Of a stretch of 12,203 nt of DNA, positions 1 to 6,791 are shown piece by piece. Each line of letters starts with the position of its first letter. Position 1 is the stretch's first letter. Source of the stretch: Acidimicrobiales bacterium (GTDB taxonomy: Bacteria; Actinomycetota; Acidimicrobiia; Acidimicrobiales; Ilumatobacteraceae); NCBI GenBank assembly GCA_030833305.1, contig JAURHL010000045.1, positions 1-12,203 on the forward strand. Reading direction: 5' to 3'. Under the pieces are notes generated by a model that saw only the letters and a list, made by a program, of their open reading frames with translations, had not been told where the DNA came from and did no database searches. The position numbers were made by a program, and so were the translations under genes.

Positions 1-146
1 TGATCTACGCGGGCTACTGGCCGATGGGGCTGACCTACGAACGCATCATGGGCGACATGCCTCATGTTCCCTTCAAGGACGACGTGTGGCCCAAGTTCCT
101 GCGCGACAACGCCCTGAAGGTCCTCGGACTCGCCGACGCTCACTGA
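1..146 (+). CDS. Amidohydrolase-like protein, C-terminal fragment (partial, 5' end outside window)
   Basis: The frame opening at base 3 gives 47 residues and stops at the TGA at 144-146; the start is beyond the left edge. The tail reads FKDDVWPKFLRDNALKVLGL. This pattern (a short helix, then an Asp-Asn-Ala pair, then a Val-Leu-Gly-Leu end) closes many amidohydrolase family 2 (TIM-barrel, metal-dependent hydrolase) proteins, where the Asn-Ala segment follows the last barrel helix. A Tyr-Trp-Pro just upstream fits the loop after the last metal ligand. None of the metal ligands is in the window, so substrate and exact family cannot be read. Its stop overlaps the stop of the convergent thioesterase gene by 7 bp, leaving no room for a terminator between them. 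Confidence 0.6.
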   Translation, partial: IYAGYWPMGLTYERIMGDMPHVPFKDDVWPKFLRDNALKVLGLADAH

Positions 147-601
147 GCGGATCGACCAGCGCTCACGTTGTACGTGAGTGAACCACGGGCGAGATGCTTG
201 CCCGTCGAGCGTCCGAAGACGTTCGCCTCGCAGAAAACGACCGAACGGCCGCGCTTGAGCACCACACCCTCGGCCACCGCGTCCTCCTTCGACAGCGCGG
301 TGAGATACTGGACGTGCATGTCGAGAGTGCTGTAGCCGACCTCCGGACCGTACGCCGACCCGATGGCGGGAACGACGACGGCGTCGATGAGCGTGGCGAT
401 GGCCCCGCCATGAACGATGCCCATGGGTTGTTCCAGCTCTGGTTTGAACGGCAGGAGCATGCGGCAATATCCGAGGCGAACCGCTTGCACCTCGAGGCCG
501 ACGAGTTTGGGGAAGTACGTCCGCTCCCACTTCCCGAATCGCAACCATGTCGCGGTGGCCTCGGCGGACAGTTCCTCGAAGTTCTCTTCGGCGTGTTTCA
601 T
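140..601 (-). CDS. PaaI-family hotdog-fold acyl-CoA thioesterase
   Basis: 153 residues, the normal length for a single hotdog domain. Residues 64-73 read HGGAIATLID, the signature of PaaI/YdiI-like thioesterases: the His-Gly-Gly begins the central helix and the Asp at 73 lies in the catalytic region. Strand-like segments at 84-103 and 112-129 complete the fold, and there is no signal peptide or membrane segment, so it is cytosolic. Family members hydrolyse acyl- or aryl-CoA thioesters; the substrate cannot be read from sequence. The ATG at 599-601 is preceded by CACAGT and a 6-nt gap, a weak version of the leaderless promoter layout seen at other genes here, and no Shine-Dalgarno is visible. 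It is divergent from nagA and tail-to-tail with the amidohydrolase-like gene. Confidence 0.88.
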   Translation of the reverse strand: MKHAEENFEELSAEATATWLRFGKWERTYFPKLVGLEVQAVRLGYCRMLLPFKPELEQPMGIVHGGAIATLIDAVVVPAIGSAYGPEVGYSTLDMHVQYLTALSKEDAVAEGVVLKRGRSVVFCEANVFGRSTGKHLARGSLTYNVSAGRSAQ

Positions 602-646
602 GTCGACACTGTGTCACGCCGGGCTCACGGAGGGCAGAATGCGCCG
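602..646. promoter_or_regulatory. Divergent start region between thioesterase and nagA
   Basis: About 45 bp separate the thioesterase ATG from the most likely nagA start. It holds an 11-bp perfect inverted repeat GACACTGTGTC (605-615), a CACAGT hexamer on the minus strand (608-613) placed 6 nt before the thioesterase ATG, and a Shine-Dalgarno-like GGAGGG (629-634) on the plus strand. The repeat could be an operator, but at this length it may be chance. Confidence 0.3.
629..634 (+). promoter_or_regulatory. Shine-Dalgarno-like GGAGGG upstream of nagA
   Basis: GGAGGG lies 4 nt before ATG 639 and 12 nt before GTG 647. The spacing suits ATG 639, which is not in the main nagA frame. This conflict is why the nagA start is uncertain. 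Confidence 0.5.
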
Positions 647-1753
647 GTGGAGAGAATTCGTCGTCAACGGGTCTTGCTGCCGGATCGGGGGCTGGTCCCG
701 GCGACGGTGACCGTCGATAGCGGTCGAATCGTGGCGATCGATCTCGATGAGAACACCGGTTCACCGGAGGAATCCGGTGACGAGATACTGGCTCCGGCGT
801 TCGTCGATCTGCAGGTCAACGGAGTGGACGACGTCGACGTCTGGGCAACCGCCACGGCCGGGGACGACGCGGCGTGGGATCGGATGAACGAGTCGTTGAT
901 CGCGCGAGGGGTCGGTACGTGGTGCCCGACGCTGGTGACTTCGTCGACCGACGACTATCGCGCGGCGGTCGAGTTCATATCGGGGCGAATGCTCCGCGAC
1001 GACGCTCCGCGGATCGCGGGAACACATCTCGAAGGTCCGTTCCTGGGTTCGGCCACCGGCGCCCATCGTCGTGATCTGGTCACCGTTCCCGACATGGCCC
1101 TTTTCGACGGCCTCGCGACTCTGCCGTCGATCGTCACGCTTGGTGCCGAGCACGAGCTCGCTCCGTCGATCATCCGTGAACTCGTCACCCGAGGTGTGAC
1201 GGTCTCGATCGGTCACACGCGACCGGACCGACGGGGCTACGAAGCGGCCGTCGAATCCGGAGCGAGAATGGTGACCCACCTTCACAACGCCATGAGCGGC
1301 ATGGCGCACCGAGAGCCGGGGCTGGCGACGTGGGCGTTGAACGACGATCGAATCGTCGCCGGTCTCATCGCCGACGGAGTCCACGTGCATCCCGACATCG
1401 TTCGCCTCTCGTTCCGTTGCAAACCCGACGGCATCGCCCTCGTCACCGATTCAGTGGCGTGGCGTCGCGGGGCCGCGGGTCCCGTCGTCATGAAGGTGGT
1501 GGATGGCGCACCGAGACTGCCCGACGGAACGTTGGCCGGGAGCATCACCACGATGTCGGAGAGTTTGCGGGTGTGCCGAAGCGCGGGAGTCCCCGTGGAG
1601 ACGGCCCTGCGGGCGGCCACCGCCACGCCGGCACGGGTGATCGGACGTTCGGACGTCGGCGCGATACGGGTCGGGGCCCGGGCCGACCTCGTCGCCTTGG
1701 ACGCCGATCTGGACGTCGTCGGTGTGTGGCTCGCCGGCACCCGTCTTCGTTGA
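647..1753 (+). CDS. nagA: N-acetylglucosamine-6-phosphate deacetylase
   Basis: Removes the acetyl group from GlcNAc-6-phosphate to give glucosamine-6-phosphate in amino-sugar and cell-wall recycling; cytosolic amidohydrolase barrel. Counting from GTG 647 (368 aa), the signature residues are FVDLQVNG at 52-59, HLEGPF at 127-132 (metal Glu129), His190 in SIGHT, His211 in THLHNAM, His246 in ADGVHVH and catalytic Asp268 in VTDS. These lie 2-5 residues before the E. coli NagA equivalents (Glu131, His195, His216, His251, Asp273), so family and length fit well. The C-terminal ADLVALD then VWLAG pattern is typical. The frame stays open upstream into the thioesterase, and GTG 611 is an alternative start. 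The best ribosome site (GGAGGG, 629-634) points at ATG 639 in another frame, which may mean a one-base frameshift (see findings). No nagB or sugar transporter is adjacent. Confidence 0.9.
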   Translation: MERIRRQRVLLPDRGLVPATVTVDSGRIVAIDLDENTGSPEESGDEILAPAFVDLQVNGVDDVDVWATATAGDDAAWDRMNESLIARGVGTWCPTLVTSSTDDYRAAVEFISGRMLRDDAPRIAGTHLEGPFLGSATGAHRRDLVTVPDMALFDGLATLPSIVTLGAEHELAPSIIRELVTRGVTVSIGHTRPDRRGYEAAVESGARMVTHLHNAMSGMAHREPGLATWALNDDRIVAGLIADGVHVHPDIVRLSFRCKPDGIALVTDSVAWRRGAAGPVVMKVVDGAPRLPDGTLAGSITTMSESLRVCRSAGVPVETALRAATATPARVIGRSDVGAIRVGARADLVALDADLDVVGVWLAGTRLR

Positions 1754-1768
1754 GCGAAGCACGGTCGC

Positions 1769-1774
1769 TACCCT
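1769..1774 (+). promoter_or_regulatory. -10 box TACCCT of a leaderless promoter
   Basis: TACCCT matches TAnnnT and ends 7 nt before ATG 1782, so transcription is expected to begin at or beside the A of the start codon. No ribosome binding site precedes the gene. No convincing -35 box is visible. Confidence 0.6.
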
Positions 1775-1781
1775 GACCGCC

Positions 1782-2177
1782 ATGCAGATCGTCTCGGCCC
1801 TCTTCGTGGAGAACTTCGAATTGCGACAGGCCCCGGGGCCGAGCACTCGCATCGACATCACCGGTGCCATGTTCTCGATGGCATCGCCCGGACCGGTGCC
1901 CGTGACCCTCGATCCTCACCTGATCGCCTTGATCCATTGTGCGCCCCATCAGAGCGGCGCCGGGGTGTTCGAAGTGGTGTTCCGTCGTGGAATGAACGAG
2001 GAGGACGAGCAGATCGCCCGCAACGTGAGCCCGTTCACCGTCGAGCCCGGCAAGTTCACCTACCGTCTCGTCAAGGCCGAGTTGGAGTTCACCGACTACG
2101 GACAGATCTTCGCTCACTGTCGCGTCGACCGCGGACCGTGGCATCTGGTCCCTTTCACGCTCCTGCCACCGGCCTGA
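1782..2177 (+). CDS. Uncharacterised 131-residue protein (possibly DUF6941-like)
   Basis: I do not recognise this protein with certainty. It is 131 residues, with no signal peptide or membrane segment, and looks like a compact beta-rich domain: MQIVSALFVENFELRQ opens like a first strand, VPVTLDPHLIALIHCAP and FEVVFRRG follow, and the C-terminal part has FTYRLVKAELEF and AHCRVDRGPWHLVPFTLLPP. The start of strand 1, a mid-protein Pro and the late strand pair recall small actinobacterial domains annotated DUF6941, but this is a weak recollection. ATG 1782 was chosen over the upstream in-frame ATG 1722 because a TACCCT box sits 7 nt before it and the upstream start would lie inside nagA. It follows nagA by 28 bp and precedes tkt by 58 bp, each with its own promoter, so it is probably monocistronic. 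Confidence 0.75.
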   Translation: MQIVSALFVENFELRQAPGPSTRIDITGAMFSMASPGPVPVTLDPHLIALIHCAPHQSGAGVFEVVFRRGMNEEDEQIARNVSPFTVEPGKFTYRLVKAELEFTDYGQIFAHCRVDRGPWHLVPFTLLPPA

Positions 2178-2223
2178 GTCACGTCGATCCCCCGAGGGTC
2201 GTCGGGTGGTCGGGCCCACGGAT

Positions 2224-2229
2224 TACAGT
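2224..2229 (+). promoter_or_regulatory. -10 box TACAGT of a leaderless promoter for tkt
   Basis: TACAGT (TAnnnT) ends 6 nt before GTG 2236, the layout expected for a leaderless transcript. It decides the tkt start: the earlier in-frame GTG 2206 lies upstream of the box and would not be transcribed from it. Confidence 0.6.
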
Positions 2230-2235
2230 CGGATC

Positions 2236-4197
2236 GTGCCGACTTCCTTGGATCCGACCACCGATCGCGCCGCCGTGAACATCGCTCGCGGCTTGGCCAT
2301 GGATGCCCCGTTGGCGGTCAAGAGCGGTCATCAAGGCACCGCGATGTCGCTGGCGCCGTTGGCGCACGTTCTGTACAGCCGGGTCATGAAGCACGATCCG
2401 TCCGATCCCCGGTGGCCGGACCGTGATCGCTTCGTCCTGTCGGCGGGTCACGCGTCGATCCTGCAGTACTCGATGCTCTTCCTCCAGGGTTACGGTCTGA
2501 CGCTCGACGACCTGAAGGCTTTCCGGCAGTGGGGCTCGGCCACCCCGGGACATCCCGAGGTCGGACACACCGCCGGCGTCGAGGTCACCACCGGACCGCT
2601 CGGTCAGGGAATCGCCAATGCGGTCGGATTGGCCATGGCCGAACGTCACCTGCGCGCGCGGTTCGGATCCGATGTCTGCGATCACCACACGTGGGTGATC
2701 GCCGGCGACGGTTGTCTGATGGAGGGCGTGAGCCACGAGGCCGCGTCGTTCGCCGGTCATCAGAAGCTCTCGCGCCTCGTGGTGGTGTTCGACGACAACG
2801 GCATCACGATCGACGGAGGCACCGGCCTCACCTGCAGCGACGACGTCGCCCAGCGCTTCACGTCCTACGGATGGTCGGTGCGCCCGCTCGGTGAGATCGG
2901 TGAGGACCTCGACGCTCTGGAGAGTGCCCTTCGGGCGGCACGGGACGATGGCGACGAGCGGCCCAAACTTCTCGTGTTGCGCACCAAGGTCGCCGTGCCC
3001 TCCCCCGACTGGGCCGGCAAGCACGAGGCTCACGGCAATCCGTTCACGGCCGAACACGTGACCCGTACCAAAGAGGTCATGGGAATTCCCGACGAGCCGT
3101 TCTGGGCGCCCGAGTCGGTGGTGACCGCCGTCCGTGCGGGCGCGCGGCGCGGCGAGTCCGAGCGAGAAGCGTGGGTGAAGCGAACGGCGTCGCACGTCGA
3201 ATGGCAATCCCTGGTGCGCGGACCGGGTTCGGCATGGGCGGAATCACTCCCGGTCTTCCAAGCCGGCGAATCCATCGCCACGCGGGTGGCGATCCAGAAG
3301 GCGTTCGACGCGATCCTCCCGAACGTGGCCGGACTCGTCTCGGGTTCGGCCGACCTCACGGGCAACACCGGAACGAAGTTGTCGGGACAAAGCGCCGCGT
3401 CCGCCGCGACTCCCGATGGTCGTCAGGTCTATTACGGCATACGTGAACATGCGATGGGTTCGATCATGGTCGGTATGGCGTTGCATGGCGGACTGCTGCC
3501 GGTGGGCGGAACGTTCTTCGTCTTCTTCGACTACATGAAGCCGCCGGTTCGCCTGGCGGCATTGTCCCGGGCCAAGTGCATCTTCGTGTTCAGTCACGAT
3601 TCGGTGGGTGTCGGCGAGGACGGGCCGACTCACCAACCGATCGAACACTTGGCGGCCTTGCGCGCGATACCGGACCTGCAGGTGATTCGTCCCTGCGACG
3701 CCAACGAGACGTCCCAGGCGTTGCGCGCCGCGATCGAACATGATGGTCCGACCGCCTTGGTGTTGAGTCGTCAGAACCTGCCGGTGGTGTCCGACGGTGG
3801 TGCCGTGGCGCTGGGTGCCGGGGTGCTGCGCGAGGGATCGGACGTGTGCGTCGTCGCCACCGGAAGTGAGGTGACCGTGGCCCTGGCCGCCGCCGAACGA
3901 CTGGCGGAATCCGGCGTTTCGGCGCGCGTGGTGTCGATGCCGTCGTGGGATCGATTCGAGTCCACCCGTCGCGTGGATCGGGCACGAGCCGACGCCATCC
4001 TCCCGCCGTCCATGCCGACCGTGTCGATCGAGGCCGGAGCGACGATGGGTTGGCACAAGTACGCCGACGAGTGCATCGGCATCGACCGCTTCGGAGCCAG
4101 TGCACCGGGAGCCACGGCCCTCGTCAACCTGGGTATGGATCCGGCCAACGTGGTGCGGGTCGCGGAGTCCTTGCTGGGCCGAGGATCCTCGAACTGA
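2236..4197 (+). CDS. tkt: Transketolase
   Basis: Moves two-carbon ketol units between sugar phosphates (for example xylulose-5-phosphate to ribose-5-phosphate or erythrose-4-phosphate) using thiamine diphosphate and a divalent metal; cytosolic. 653 residues from GTG 2236, the usual length. Domain 1 holds SGHQG (30-34), SAGHAS (69-74) and the cofactor motif starting GDGCLMEG (147-154) and ending with Asn178. The pyrimidine domain has GSADL (370-374), catalytic Glu404 in IREHAMG, the FxxFxDYMKP-type aromatic stretch (430-437) and HDSVGVGEDGPTHQP (454-468). The C-terminal domain follows from about 540. The start was set by the TACAGT box 6 nt upstream and by homology beginning soon after. Transaldolase begins 5 bp after the stop, so the pair is very likely cotranscribed. 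Confidence 0.97.
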   Translation: MPTSLDPTTDRAAVNIARGLAMDAPLAVKSGHQGTAMSLAPLAHVLYSRVMKHDPSDPRWPDRDRFVLSAGHASILQYSMLFLQGYGLTLDDLKAFRQWGSATPGHPEVGHTAGVEVTTGPLGQGIANAVGLAMAERHLRARFGSDVCDHHTWVIAGDGCLMEGVSHEAASFAGHQKLSRLVVVFDDNGITIDGGTGLTCSDDVAQRFTSYGWSVRPLGEIGEDLDALESALRAARDDGDERPKLLVLRTKVAVPSPDWAGKHEAHGNPFTAEHVTRTKEVMGIPDEPFWAPESVVTAVRAGARRGESEREAWVKRTASHVEWQSLVRGPGSAWAESLPVFQAGESIATRVAIQKAFDAILPNVAGLVSGSADLTGNTGTKLSGQSAASAATPDGRQVYYGIREHAMGSIMVGMALHGGLLPVGGTFFVFFDYMKPPVRLAALSRAKCIFVFSHDSVGVGEDGPTHQPIEHLAALRAIPDLQVIRPCDANETSQALRAAIEHDGPTALVLSRQNLPVVSDGGAVALGAGVLREGSDVCVVATGSEVTVALAAAERLAESGVSARVVSMPSWDRFESTRRVDRARADAILPPSMPTVSIEAGATMGWHKYADECIGIDRFGASAPGATALVNLGMDPANVVRVAESLLGRGSSN

Positions 4198-4202
4198 TCG
4201 AC

Positions 4203-5309
4203 ATGTCGACCTCCGATCGTCTCCACCGATTGCACGCCGAGCAGGGGCAAAGTCCCTGGCTCGACAATTTGCGTCGCGATCTGATCCTGGGCGGTGGCTT
4301 GGCCGCCGTTCGTGATTCCGGAGTGCGCGGCCTCACCTCCAATCCGACCATTTTCCAGAAAGCCATCCAGGGCTCGGCGGATTACGACGTGCAGTTCGCC
4401 ACCCTGCGCGCCGCCGGAGCGAGTGTCCTCGAGTGTTACTGGGAGATGGTGATGAGCGACATACACGGTGCGCTCGACGTCTTCGCTCCGCTCTACGACG
4501 ACAGCGACGGCACCGACGGATTCGTCAGCGTGGAGGTCGACCCGAACCTCGCTCACGACACCGACGGCACGTTGACCGCGGGTCGTGACCTGTGGGACCG
4601 CATTTCACGACCCAACCTGATGGTGAAGATCCCGGCCACCGTCGAGGGACTACCCGCGATCCGACGCATGATCGCCGAGGGGCGCAACGTGAACGTGACC
4701 TTGATCTTCGGTCTCGATCGTTACCGAAAGGTGATGGAGGCGTACGTCGAAGGTCTGGAGGACCGGGTCGCTGCCGGTCACGACGTGTCGGGTATCGCCA
4801 GTGTGGCGTCGTTCTTCATCTCCCGGGTCGACAGCGAGGTGGACAAGCGTCTCGAGGCGACGGGAACGCCCGCGGCCCTCGCCGAGCGCGGTAAGGCCGC
4901 CGTCGCCCAGGCCAAGTTGGCCTACGAAGCGTTCCAGGGAACCTTCGACGGCCCGCGGTGGTCGGCCTTGGCGTCACGGGGAGCACGCGTGCAACGCCCG
5001 CTCTGGGCGTCCACGAGCACGAAGAATCCGTCGTACCCCGACACTCTCTACGTGGACGAGCTGATCGGTCGGTTCACGGTGAACACTCTTCCCGATGCCA
5101 CGATCGACGCTTTCGCCGATCATGGAACCGTGGCGCGACGGATCGACGTCGACATCGCCGAGAGTCACCGGGTGTGGTCGGCGTTGCCCGGTTTGGGGAT
5201 CGACATGGACGACGTGGCCGAGCAACTCGAGCGAGAGGGCGTGGCCTCGTTCCGTCAGAGCTTCGACGAGTTGATCGAAGCCCTGAACGCCAAGGATCGC
5301 GGGGACTGA
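4203..5309 (+). CDS. tal: Transaldolase
   Basis: Transfers a dihydroxyacetone unit from sedoheptulose-7-phosphate to glyceraldehyde-3-phosphate through a Schiff base, linking the pentose phosphate pathway to glycolysis. 368 residues, matching the long actinobacterial/cyanobacterial form rather than the shorter E. coli type. Schiff-base Lys142 lies in LMVKIPAT (139-146), preceded by the VSVEVDP strand (108-114); GLTSNPTIFQKAI (43-55) is the N-terminal family signature, and NVNVTLIFG and STSTKNPSYPDTLYVDELIG mark later barrel strands. ATG 4203 is 5 bp after the tkt stop; the frame is open further upstream but that part overlaps tkt. No close Shine-Dalgarno is seen (GAGGA is 17 nt away), so translation may depend on coupling to tkt. 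The stop is 1 bp from that of the convergent small gene. Confidence 0.96.
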   Translation: MSTSDRLHRLHAEQGQSPWLDNLRRDLILGGGLAAVRDSGVRGLTSNPTIFQKAIQGSADYDVQFATLRAAGASVLECYWEMVMSDIHGALDVFAPLYDDSDGTDGFVSVEVDPNLAHDTDGTLTAGRDLWDRISRPNLMVKIPATVEGLPAIRRMIAEGRNVNVTLIFGLDRYRKVMEAYVEGLEDRVAAGHDVSGIASVASFFISRVDSEVDKRLEATGTPAALAERGKAAVAQAKLAYEAFQGTFDGPRWSALASRGARVQRPLWASTSTKNPSYPDTLYVDELIGRFTVNTLPDATIDAFADHGTVARRIDVDIAESHRVWSALPGLGIDMDDVAEQLEREGVASFRQSFDELIEALNAKDRGD

Positions 5310-5310
5310 C

Positions 5311-5517
5311 TCAGTCGTCCAGCAGACTGATCGCCTTCTCCAGGGCCCGGCGGGCTTGGGAGAGGGTCTTGTCGATGCTCGGTCGAGTCTGGCGACGAGC
5401 CGATGCCTCGCGCAGGACGTCGAATTGAAGATCGTCGAGTCGTGACACCAGATCGCGCAACTGGCCGACGATCTCGGCCAGGCGTTCACGTTGTCGCGGG
5501 TCCAGTTCGTCATCCAT
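5311..5517 (-). CDS. Small 68-residue coiled-coil-like protein downstream of glcF
   Basis: No family recognised. The 68 residues start MDDELDPRQRERLAEIVGQL and end KAISLLDD; the composition is highly charged, with hydrophobic residues at roughly heptad spacing through residues 13-35 and 50-66, broken by a Thr-Arg-Pro-Ser hinge at 44-47. This suggests two helices forming a hairpin or coiled coil, and a cytosolic protein. The start ATG 5517 overlaps the glcF stop by 8 bp (ATGGATGA), so it is probably translationally coupled to glcF and made from the same transcript. The frame continues open upstream, but that part is a shadow of glcF. It could be a small assembly or regulatory partner of glcF, but only its position suggests this. 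Confidence 0.7.
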   Translation of the reverse strand: MDDELDPRQRERLAEIVGQLRDLVSRLDDLQFDVLREASARRQTRPSIDKTLSQARRALEKAISLLDD

Positions 5518-6733
5518 GTTCGACCCCCGTTCGCGTCGGACCATCGACGACCGAGTCACGGACGATGTCGACCGGATGTCGCACCCGAAGTCCGGCCGCG
5601 GCGAGGAACATGGAGCAACCCGGATTGGCCGACGCCACCACCACCTCGCCTCGATCCGCCGTGGACGATCTGATCGCCTCCACCTTGCGCGCTCGCACGG
5701 CCTCGGCGAGGTCGGGATGCACGAGTGAGTAGGCGCCGCCGGCACCGCAACACAAGCCATCGTCGGCCAGTTCGACAACGTCGGCCCGATCTCGCAGGAC
5801 GCGACGGGTCGAGCCGTGGACCTTTTGCACGTGCCGGTGGTGGCAGGGATCCTGGATGACGACGGTCGGCCGGTACGAGGAGGCCGGTGCCAAAGCCGCG
5901 GCGAGATCGGAACGCTCCATGAGCTCCGCGAGCCATTCCACCGCGTCGACGACACGCGCCGAAAAAAGTCGTGCCTCGTCGGTGCCGAGGATGCTTCCGT
6001 ACTCCTTCATGGCCGCTCCACAGCCGGCCGAATCGACGATGATCGGCGCATCACCGGGCATCGAAATCATGGTGAGCTCGGCTCGGCGCACTCTCGATTC
6101 GTGAAGACCGGCGTGCGTGTGCAGTGCTCCGCAGCAGGAACCACGCGCATCGGGAACGCCGTACGACAGCCCGACCCGGCCGGCGAGGTCGGCGACCGCA
6201 CGGTGCGTCTCCCGTTGCCAGACGTCCATCACGCACCCGGTGAAGATCCACACGTCGGGGTCGCCATCGACACCACGCAGACGGGGCTCGTTCCGCCACG
6301 GAAGTGGGGCCAGGCCGAAGCGTCGGGGAACGAGGTGCAGACGCTGGCCGAGAGCGAGCAGGGGCCGCGTCGCTCGTAGCAGTGCCGGATGACCGAGCAG
6401 ACCCAGACCCACGCGAATCCAGCGCGGTGTGATCACGTTCGCCCGGGCCAGGTCGGACTTCGCACTCTCGATCATTCGACCGTACGGGACTCCGCTCGGA
6501 CACGCCGGCTCGCAGGCTCGGCACTGGATGCAGGTGTCGAGGAAACCCACCGAATCCCGATCGAGGATCAGCGCTCCGTCGTTCACCTCTTTCATGATCG
6601 CGACACGACCGCGCGGCGACAGCGCCTCCTCGCCCGTCGCTCGAAAGGTCGGGCAGTGAGGCAGGCACAAGCCGCATCCCACACAGGTGGCGATGTCGTC
6701 GGACGAGACGGATTCCAGCCGGGTCGGCATCAC
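5510..6733 (-). CDS. glcF: Glycolate oxidase iron-sulfur subunit GlcF
   Basis: Passes electrons from the flavin subunits of glycolate oxidase toward the respiratory chain during glycolate to glyoxylate oxidation. 407 residues. Two ferredoxin-type 4Fe-4S motifs: Cys17, 20, 23, 27 (CVGCGLCLPHCP) and Cys68, 71, 74, 78 (CIQCRACEPACP). Two CCG domains follow, with Cys200-Cys201-Gly202 plus Gly-Cys at 237-238, and Pro-Cys at 296-297 with CCG at 328-330 and GCS at 372-374. This order is that of GlcF and the related LutA/GlpC family. GTG 6733 was chosen over ATG 6730 because a TACCGT box ends 6 nt before it. glcD and glcE are not adjacent but lie beyond two intervening genes, so this subunit is separately transcribed. 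Related D-lactate dehydrogenase iron-sulfur subunits look similar; the presence of glcD and glcE favours glycolate. Confidence 0.93.
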   Translation of the reverse strand: MMPTRLESVSSDDIATCVGCGLCLPHCPTFRATGEEALSPRGRVAIMKEVNDGALILDRDSVGFLDTCIQCRACEPACPSGVPYGRMIESAKSDLARANVITPRWIRVGLGLLGHPALLRATRPLLALGQRLHLVPRRFGLAPLPWRNEPRLRGVDGDPDVWIFTGCVMDVWQRETHRAVADLAGRVGLSYGVPDARGSCCGALHTHAGLHESRVRRAELTMISMPGDAPIIVDSAGCGAAMKEYGSILGTDEARLFSARVVDAVEWLAELMERSDLAAALAPASSYRPTVVIQDPCHHRHVQKVHGSTRRVLRDRADVVELADDGLCCGAGGAYSLVHPDLAEAVRARKVEAIRSSTADRGEVVVASANPGCSMFLAAAGLRVRHPVDIVRDSVVDGPTRTGVEHG

Positions 6734-6739
6734 GTCTCC

Positions 6740-6745
6740 ACGGTA
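6740..6745 (-). promoter_or_regulatory. -10 box TACCGT of a leaderless promoter for glcF
   Basis: On the minus strand TACCGT is followed by 6 nt (GGAGAC) and GTG 6733. The 6-nt gap also resembles a Shine-Dalgarno but is too close to the GTG to be a good one, so a leaderless start is preferred. It shares a 58-bp divergent region with the promoter of the next gene. Confidence 0.55.
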
Positions 6746-6779
6746 CCCGCCGTCGGACCACCGCCGACGACCCAGTCGC

Positions 6780-6785
6780 TAGGGT
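6780..6785 (+). promoter_or_regulatory. -10 box TAGGGT of a leaderless promoter
   Basis: TAGGGT ends 6 nt before ATG 6792. The five bases before it (GTCGC) are the same as those before the TACCCT box at 1769. No -35 element is recognisable. Confidence 0.6.
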
Positions 6786-6791
6786 TCCCTC

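Noticed and set aside
194..646. Upstream extension of the nagA frame to 194
   Set aside because: It lies antisense to the thioesterase gene, has no NagA similarity, and would make the protein about 150 residues too long.
2179..3207. 342-codon minus-strand open frame
   Set aside because: Antisense to tkt, whose coding motifs are unambiguous; the composition is rich in Arg, Gly and His as expected of a shadow frame.
4181..4190. Perfect palindrome GAGGATCCTC near the tkt stop
   Set aside because: It is inside the last codons of tkt, has no loop or T-run, and GAGGA is 17 nt from the transaldolase start, so neither a terminator nor a useful Shine-Dalgarno.
3945..4202. Upstream extension of the transaldolase frame
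   Set aside because: This part overlaps the end of tkt in another frame; transaldolase similarity begins at ATG 4203.
5518..5955. Extension of the small coiled-coil gene to 5955 on the minus strand
   Set aside because: The extra sequence is a shadow of glcF, rich in Arg, Pro and Ser; the ATG 5517 overlap with the glcF stop is the natural start.
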